Shown here: positions 46,183 through 52,003 of the stretch, piece after piece | Layout of the letters: every line of letters starts with the position of its first letter | Position numbering within the stretch: the first letter of the stretch is position 1 | Source of the DNA: Deltaproteobacteria bacterium | GTDB taxonomy: Bacteria > SAR324 > NAC60-12 | Length of the DNA stretch: 52,003 bases | Direction of reading: 5' to 3' | Assembly (NCBI GenBank): GCA_002685535.1 | Contig: NYXK01000053.1 | Coordinates: forward strand, 131,516-183,518 | Made by a program: the position numbers and the translations under genes | Notes under the pieces: model-generated | What the model was told of the DNA's origin: nothing | What the model saw: only the letters and a program-made list of their open reading frames with translations | The model's database searches: none

Positions 46183-47170
46183 TCATTTATGACGCCTGAC
46201 AGCCTGTTCCTCAAGCTGCACCTCACTACCCGACCCGCTCGCTCGCTTCTCCCTCTCCAAATACTCTCTGATCTCTCCCGGATGTAGGAAGACAAACAAT
46301 ACCAAAACGCCAAACATAAGTATGGCATCAAACACATACATGAACACCTCGTGCGAGAAAAGATACCCTGCATTACCCTGTAAGAATTCTATCACACGGA
46401 AGATACTTCTGATAAGAATCAGAGCACTCGAGATATATAGGGCCCAAAGGTGTTTTCGCCATGGGACAGAGAGGGAGATTGCAGTCGGTGATTTCTGGAG
46501 GCGTGTATGAAAGATGAATGCTACAACGACGAAGAATCCGAAGAAGAGGATTTGGAATAGTAGTCCACCGACCACGACGTATTCGCCAGTCTTTGTCATG
46601 CTAGCTGATGACATGAGTCCCGCGCCTGTACAAAAGTTAATGTCAGCCAGTTCCCCTTTTACGAGCATCAAGCATTGAGTTCTTACCACTAGCTTGCAAC
46701 AGAAAGGCGAAGATGTCTCCGCAGACAAACATCTTTGTCAACCATTTCTGTCGGACCATTGAATATCTCTCTCCGTCTGTCATCAAGATCACACGACCGA
46801 GTATCATGTAGATACTGCCTGCGAACAGAGCGGGGGCAACGAGTGTCAGGACTGATTGGATGATGTAGGGGCCGAGACTCCAGTCAGGAGCTTTCTGAGA
46901 AGCGGAATAGGCGCGTGCCGCAAAGCCGATCACTTCGACTATGAACAGTGTCAGAATAGAAACCTTCAGCTTGCCCTTGATAGATGTGGCGGGAATTAAC
47001 TTACAGAGTCCTCCTAGTACTAGCGGAATCAAGAACCATGCTCGACTTTTGTACATCTGGAAGGAGTGAACTCCTGTCACAATCGCGAAAAGTACGCATG
47101 CTACCGCAGCAGCTGCGATGGAAGGGTTGTATCGGTAGAGGAGGTAGACATCTTCGGAATTGTCTGCCAT
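46183..47170 (-). CDS. RTA1-like seven-span membrane protein
   Basis: RTA1/RSB1-type proteins of fungi are integral membrane proteins linked to lipid translocation and resistance to toxic compounds. The signature YLLYRYNPSIAAAAVAC opens the protein. Further family motifs are LGGLFEVIGFAARA, APALFAGSIYMILGRVI, FVCGDIFAFLLQASGAGLM and GGLLFQILFFGFFVVVAFIF, then IRSIFRVIEFLQG and FDAILMFGVLVLFVFLHPG. About seven hydrophobic spans are visible, with a charged cytosolic tail. Exons are 47170-47005, 46938-46687 and 46625-46183. The introns are 66 nt (open in frame, but it removes a stretch foreign to the family) and 61 nt. The product is 286 residues, a normal length. The start MADNSED is chosen because the conserved signature follows directly. 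Two near-palindromes lie 263-333 bp upstream. Confidence 0.9.
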
Positions 47171-47432
47171 TCTGAAGTCTCCTAAGATAGGTTTTGGTTC
47201 TTGATCGGGATTTGTAAAGACGTCGTTCCTGGAACCCAAATAGAAAAGCACCCAATCTCGAGTCGCAAGACCACAGCTCCAAAAAGTTCTTGTCTGGTTG
47301 AAAGTGCTCCGGGAAAGTACGATCGATCGATTTGTACGTGTTTTTGGTCAACAGACGCAAAGGAATGTCAAAAATCGAGTGCAGCTCGCTCTCTATATAA
47401 CAATTTAAAAGCTCCCCATTCTAGACCACCTG

Positions 47433-47445
47433 AATACGCCGTATT
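47433..47445. promoter_or_regulatory. Near-palindrome AATACGCCGTATT, copy A
   Basis: This 13-bp element is symmetric around its central C and lies in the region upstream of the RTA1-like gene. It contains CGCCG/CGGCG, the type of core bound by zinc-cluster regulators. An identical copy lies 58 bp away, start to start. Confidence 0.45.
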
Positions 47446-47490
47446 GCCGTGTTCGTGTGTTTTGACAGGCTCGTTTACTAGTGTACGAGC

Positions 47491-47503
47491 AATACGCCGT
47501 ATT
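47491..47503. promoter_or_regulatory. Near-palindrome AATACGCCGTATT, copy B
   Basis: It is identical to copy A at 47433-47445. Both lie beyond the TATATA element at 47395-47400, seen from the RTA1-like start codon, which suits an upstream activating site. Confidence 0.45.
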
Positions 47504-49238
47504 CATGCACAGCCGACCGTCAACAGATCCACCCATTACAGGCTTCGCGCAAGCTTGGCACTACGCGGCGGGGTCTGGCCCGGCTTGAGACTTACGTTTT
47601 GAGGCTGGCTCGTAAACCGTACACCTCACACAAGAGGAATGAAGAGCGAGTAGATAAGAGGATAAGGCTGAACTTTTATGGAGGATAGCAAGACACTTCA
47701 TGGTTCGCTTAGCTCACTTCTATGCCCAGCCCCTTTTCGCATGTCGACATTGATCAAGTACGGGATTCAGCTCGCTACATCTGTCGTAGACCACAGTAAG
47801 TTAATTGTGGCTACAGTGACGCCATTGAGGTTTTGAAAAACTTCAGTAGCAACCTTTGTGTGTTCACGCGAGCCAAGAATGATTAACGTTACCATTTCAC
47901 CGACGACCAGCTTTCGAAAAGCTACGCAATTGCCCGCTCGTCTCAGCAATATAAGGATTGGTTCAACTTTGCGACTGATGCATGCCAGACGAATTCAGTA
48001 CAGTTGATGCCTAGCAATCATTCAAAATGTAAGTGTTTACGGTGTTTGGGAATGCCGCTTCCAGCGTCTCGATTCAGTGTTCGCCCATCCAGCCGTCGTC
48101 GTAAACAAGTCGAACTGAGATGTTTGCGGAGCATTTTGCATATCATCTGGCGATATTGCTTGACCTCAGACCGAGGAGTTTGAACTCCTCATCCTGCCAT
48201 GGCAGCAATCAAGATTCGTCATAAAGATTCATCGACCTTTAGGACCCCCGTGCAACTGTTTGTATTTCTTTCAATTCTGTAATGATGCGATGCAGGAACC
48301 ATATCCGATAATCGTGCTCCAGTTGAACTCGAAGTATGGATGTGCCTCTCATGAAGAAGACTTACTGTCACGAGCGATTCCGAGACGCTGGTGGACAAGA
48401 GCGACTACCACAGCTAGGGAAGGCGCTCGATTTTCAAGTCATGTCAAGTATATCAGAAGAGAACTCTGAGAACTCGTTCATGCGGATACACCTTTATAGA
48501 CCTACTTCAATGATCCCGAAGGTCCACTCCGATGGCGCACTTCAGATAGGTACACGGCATACAACCACGGATAATCGCGGGCCTTGGCGAGTTTAAGGCG
48601 GAGAGCTTCACGAACACCAAGTCCTTTGTAAGCCGGATCAGTTGCACGTGGAGCAGCACTGTGCAGGAAACGAGGATTACCATCAAGACGTACACTGCAC
48701 GCAAAGCACATCGGACCTCGACTGGGAAACGGTGTATGATTCGGACCTAGGGCGGTAGGCATGAAAGTCTTCCTTCAGATTTACCAAAATACTGAGTAGA
48801 TTTCCAGAACTCGAGGCACACAATGCAGATTCGGATCACGACACCGAGATGGATTACTATGCAGTGGAATTTGAGATCTGGGAAGGATATGGTCGATGAT
48901 GGAATGATTCCAAAAACCAAGAACGTCGAAGGAAAGGAAGCCATGGCTTCTCCAGACGACAATATGCAGGAGGATAATATCATGAGGTCTATCAAGGCTA
49001 TCAAATGACTTGGGAAAGAGAAGTAAGGAGAGCGTCCCATAGTCTGGAATCTAAAGTATCTCGAGTACAGATGTATAGTACAGATTCAAAATATAGGCCC
49101 AGGGTTTGGTCTTTCTGTCTCCGTGAACTTAGAGGATTTATCTACACCCTCGATGGATTCATGCTACGACACTGTCAATCACAGCTAACTTTCTCGGGAT
49201 TTATGTATACTAATACAATCATTAATTTCATTGAACTG
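47504..49238. other. Gene-free stretch
   Basis: About 1.7 kb in which I support no gene. A short minus-strand frame at 48502-48762 and plus-strand frames around 48260-48600 and 48823-49008 are not convincing. A palindrome (GAGGAGTTTGAACTCCTC) lies at 48173-48190. Confidence 0.4.
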
Positions 49239-50392
49239 TCATACAGTATCTATCTCCTTCCTGTGCAAGGTCTTGACGACGGAAATAGCTTGCTCAGAAA
49301 TTGTTACCGTGAGGACAGTATGAGGCAGTATCCTTGCAAGATGCGGCAGAAAGCCTTTGTAACAAGCCAGCAATCCTTCCGTAGAAATCGTCTTTGCTAA
49401 ACAATCGAGAATGCCCCGGTACAGCGCCCCATTCTGGTTATAAATTTGAGCCATAATGGTGTCTTCGATTCAGTCAGCAAGAAATGGTCAAACGGGTCTC
49501 GACAGCGGCAGGAGCTACATCACTTACCGACAGGATGCATCAGGCAGCACACAGCACACCCGCTGATAGAACTGCCAATCAAATGCAAAATCAATCAAAT
49601 GCAAAATTGTCCCTACTTTCATACTCGTCCGTTCAATCAGCACCTTTTGTGCAGCATAGTAGCAAGGCAGCTTCGCCGAGCTGCCTATACCTGTACGCAC
49701 GATCGCCGCATCGCATCCACGATATAAACCCTTCAACCCCTCTGACCTGTATATTTTCTTCAATCCATTCCACGTACTTGTGTAAACATGCTGTGTACCC
49801 ATTGGTGCCACTTTGGAATATGTCTGCATCCTGGTTTTGACGAGGAAGAACGGGCTGCCAAGCATAGCTCCAATGACTCCAGAGAGGGGCCCAGAGAAGA
49901 CGCTGATACCGAAACTCTGCTTGTTTGCATCTGTGTAGAGAAACGAAGTGAGATTCGACCGAATGGGTTCGTAAAAGCCTATTCGACTGCCGTTGAGTAG
50001 GAGTTGGTATGCTGATCCTGCGCCGAAGCCGCTGTATACCCCGCGGATCCCTTCGTTTCGGATAATGACTTTGAGACCATGCAGAGGCCCGTTATATATT
50101 CGTGAATTAGACGAGGTCTTTTGAAGCTCGCCTTGAAGCTGCATGCTAGGTAATGTCAGAAATGTTGGGTTTTGGAATTCGGGGGTGGTGCAGTGTGTTT
50201 TGCTTACCGAATCTTGACTGTCTCGAAAGGATGGCTTGCGATGACTGCTCCACATCCTGCAACGCCGCCTGCTGCAAATACACTGTCGGCGGTCAGTATT
50301 TGATTTTACGTGTAAGTAATTGACTCTCACCCTGGAATTGACGACATATAGAAATGCAAGATCGGGAAAAGGGCTACCGGGATGGTGTTCAT
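49239..50392 (-). pseudogene. Mitochondrial oxaloacetate-type carrier, broken by a 16-bp duplication
   Basis: This is a mitochondrial carrier family protein closest to the oxaloacetate/sulfate carrier OAC1. Three carrier repeats are visible, with the motifs HPFETVKIRMQLQGE, SPFFLVKTRMQTYS and HPVDTIMAQIYNQNGALY. Exons are 50392 (or 50347) to 50331, 50282-50208, 50145-49528 and 49462-49239, with introns of 48, 62 and 65 nt. Exon 3 contains CAATCAAATGCAAAAT twice in tandem (49576-49607). Removing one copy restores both the frame (LHLIGSSISGCAVCCLMHPV) and the phase into exon 4, and would give 305 residues from MSSIPGVF, or 320 from the upstream ATG. As it stands, the protein loses the third carrier repeat. 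Otherwise the gene looks undamaged, so the lesion may be recent or strain-specific. Confidence 0.8.
49576..49607. repeat. Exact 16-bp tandem duplication in a carrier gene
   Basis: CAATCAAATGCAAAAT occurs at 49576-49591 and again at 49592-49607 without a single difference. It shifts the reading frame of the carrier gene by 16 nt. Confidence 0.95.
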
Positions 50393-50941
50393 AGATGCTT
50401 GAAACGCCCCAACTAAAAGAACTCGTTGAGAGGAAAATGATGGAACAAACAGTGATAGCAGATATCTGACAGCAAACTGAGAGGTATCAATCGAATATTA
50501 GTTTGAGCGCAGTCTTCACAGACTTCACTCGGCTTTGTGAGATGTTGATGTTGAATGCCGCTCTTAGCCGAAGCTCAAGGGGGGTTCTGGCTTCAGCGAG
50601 AGCAGAGAACGTAGATCCGGCCAAAACCTTCCTTACATGTCCGGTATTTCGGTGCTGAGGATGACATTATTGTTCATATCTATTCTCTACTTTGTCCGAT
50701 TCTTATACTTCAAAGCATAGATTTTGGAGTTCCATGTACAGCCAATAGAACCACCCCTCCACCATTTCGTTCACGTCCGCTATAATCGAGGGACAAGAAT
50801 CTACCTTCCCTCGTCACAACCATCGATGACACGCCTGTCTCATACAGATGCAAGATGTGTTTTGATTGCTTCGATGCTATCTTCTCTCAGCTCGTGTGAT
50901 TGGCGAAGTCCCTGGCAGACGCAATTGAGATTATGCTCCCA
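50393..50941. other. Intergenic, no gene seen
   Basis: This lies between the carrier gene start and the 3' end of the right-edge gene, both on the minus strand. It presumably holds the carrier promoter and the neighbour's 3' untranslated region. Confidence 0.4.
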
Positions 50942-52003
50942 CTATGACAGGTCATCTCTTGCCTGTAAGGTCAAGTTCACAATCTCAACCACCATATGCT
51001 CTGCTTCATCCTGCAGGAACTTCCTATACTCCTCTCTATCCGCCGCACTGGCATCATCCCACGCCGGAGCCCAAACCGCCGAGTAGACTTCAATTCCCGC
51101 CTGGCCTGCCTCCGCTACCTCGGCCGCACTCAAGTCACGGACCGCAATATGTAAGACACCGAACGTCGTCCCATCCATCAACTGCTTCAAGCCAGCTCTC
51201 TGAAGGGGCAGCAAGAATTGTGGACCCTGGTCCCAGGATGCTGGATACTGAACGTTGTCGAAGCTCGGAATAGCATAAGAAGGGACTTTGAAATGAGTTC
51301 TCAGCATTCCGAGCGTGGAGAGTACACCACCCCAGCCTTCCAAGATCTCCGAACTGGTATCCGTGGCATTGCTTGGAGTAGACTTGTAGTAATGCTCTGG
51401 ATTTCCATGAAGGTTTGCTGCATCCGCGAAAGGCGACAGGGTCCAGCCGGCGAATTGGACAGCTGTGAGCGTCAGATTGAAGTAGGCCTTGACTGACGCT
51501 CGGGCTGCGATCCAAGAGTTCATGTCATCGTCTGATTGTTGCACGACCTTGGTCCAGAGTTTGTCAGCCTTCTTGATGTCCTTGGAGAGCAGGTCGAAGA
51601 AGATGCGTTCATTTGCGGATGTCTCGATGATGCAGTCCTTGAGGGCATAGGTCGCGTTGCGCTTGTCGGCGACATCCTTGTCCGCGGCGACAGCGCATTG
51701 TGTCCCAAGGCGGGTGGATTTGATGCGGTCATAGGCTATGCATGCCGCTGCTTTCTCATAGGAGTCCTTGATCTCGGTGGTAAGTGGCTCAGCGGAACCA
51801 AGGAGACGGACTTTACAGACGTCAGTGCTGATCTAGGCAGTAGGTTCTGATCTGGACCCTATTTCTCCAGGCGGGCTCTACAACATGTCTCTAGATTCGA
51901 TCCCAGATCTTTGAGATTCGATGATGAGTATGTACATACCTTCGAACTCGACTGGTGGAGAACCATGGGTCTCGATTCCAGCCACAATGGCCAGAAGACC
52001 AAA
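50942..52003 (-). CDS. Unidentified, probably secreted protein (5' end off the window)
   Basis: I do not recognise the family. The first visible residues (FGLLAIVAGIETHGSPP) look like the end of a signal peptide. Exons are from the right edge to 51940, and 51810-50942. A 129-nt intron has a GTATGT donor and a CTGAC branch point 12 nt before the AAAG acceptor. The join gives VEFEVRLLGSAEPL in frame. About 310 residues are visible. Features include RATYALKDC-like Cys-containing helices (Cys in AAACIAYD, TQCAVA and KDCIIE) and several N-glycosylation sequons (NAT, NLT). The protein is mostly helical and charged. No membrane span is seen in the visible part. Confidence 0.6.

Noticed and set aside
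45846..46373. A 175-codon minus-strand frame overlapping the RTA1-like gene
   Set aside because: It overlaps the last RTA1-like exon in another frame and has no family features.
48502..48762. A minus-strand frame with ATDPAYKGLGVREALRLKL, vaguely like a GNAT acetyltransferase motif
   Set aside because: There is only one motif-like stretch, no other GNAT elements around it, and frequent stops nearby.

Overview
The window comes from a filamentous ascomycete fungus. Genes are split by short introns, mostly 44-92 nt, with GTAAGT-like donors, CTRAY or TACTAAC branch points and (C/T)AG acceptors. The gene content fits too: Zn2Cys6 regulators, an RTA1-like membrane protein, a fungal caspase-like protein, a DUF2841-type protein and an extracellular intradiol dioxygenase. 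The style resembles Leotiomycetes (Helotiales), but that is inference and not proven here. I rebuilt exon models by hand and required the reading phase to agree across every junction.

Left part (1-23.5 kb), mostly intact genes: Mediator subunit MED6 (+); a large repetitive GPI-anchor-type secreted protein (-); divergent from it, a membrane-anchored aspartic-protease-like protein that has lost its first catalytic Asp (+); two decayed tandem copies of an ML-domain lipid-recognition gene (+); a GH13 glycoside hydrolase (-); a COMT-type O-methyltransferase (+); an unidentified protein (-); a caspase-like protein directly followed by, and possibly spliced to, a DUF2841-type protein (+); and an intradiol ring-cleavage dioxygenase (-).

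Middle part (23.5-35.8 kb) is gene-poor. It holds one FAD monooxygenase pseudogene (nonsense codon plus frameshift). A stretch of about 6.8 kb without a recognisable gene follows, containing short simple repeats and a pyrimidine-rich, transcript-like segment. It ends at a TATA-driven gene for a 64-residue peptide carrying SGRGGYN repeats.

Right part (35.8-52 kb) looks like an accessory, metabolism-type neighbourhood with partial decay: an AMP-dependent acyl-CoA ligase relic, a short Zn2Cys6 protein, an intact Zn2Cys6 regulator, an intronless cytochrome P450, an RTA1-like protein whose upstream region carries two identical near-palindromes, a mitochondrial oxaloacetate-type carrier broken by an exact 16-bp tandem duplication, and an unidentified, probably secreted protein running off the right edge.

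The regulator, P450 and RTA1 genes could work together in metabolite modification and tolerance. Broken genes are numerous, so the window as a whole reads as a mixture of core genes and eroding accessory genes. No tRNA, rRNA, CRISPR array or intact transposon was recognised.
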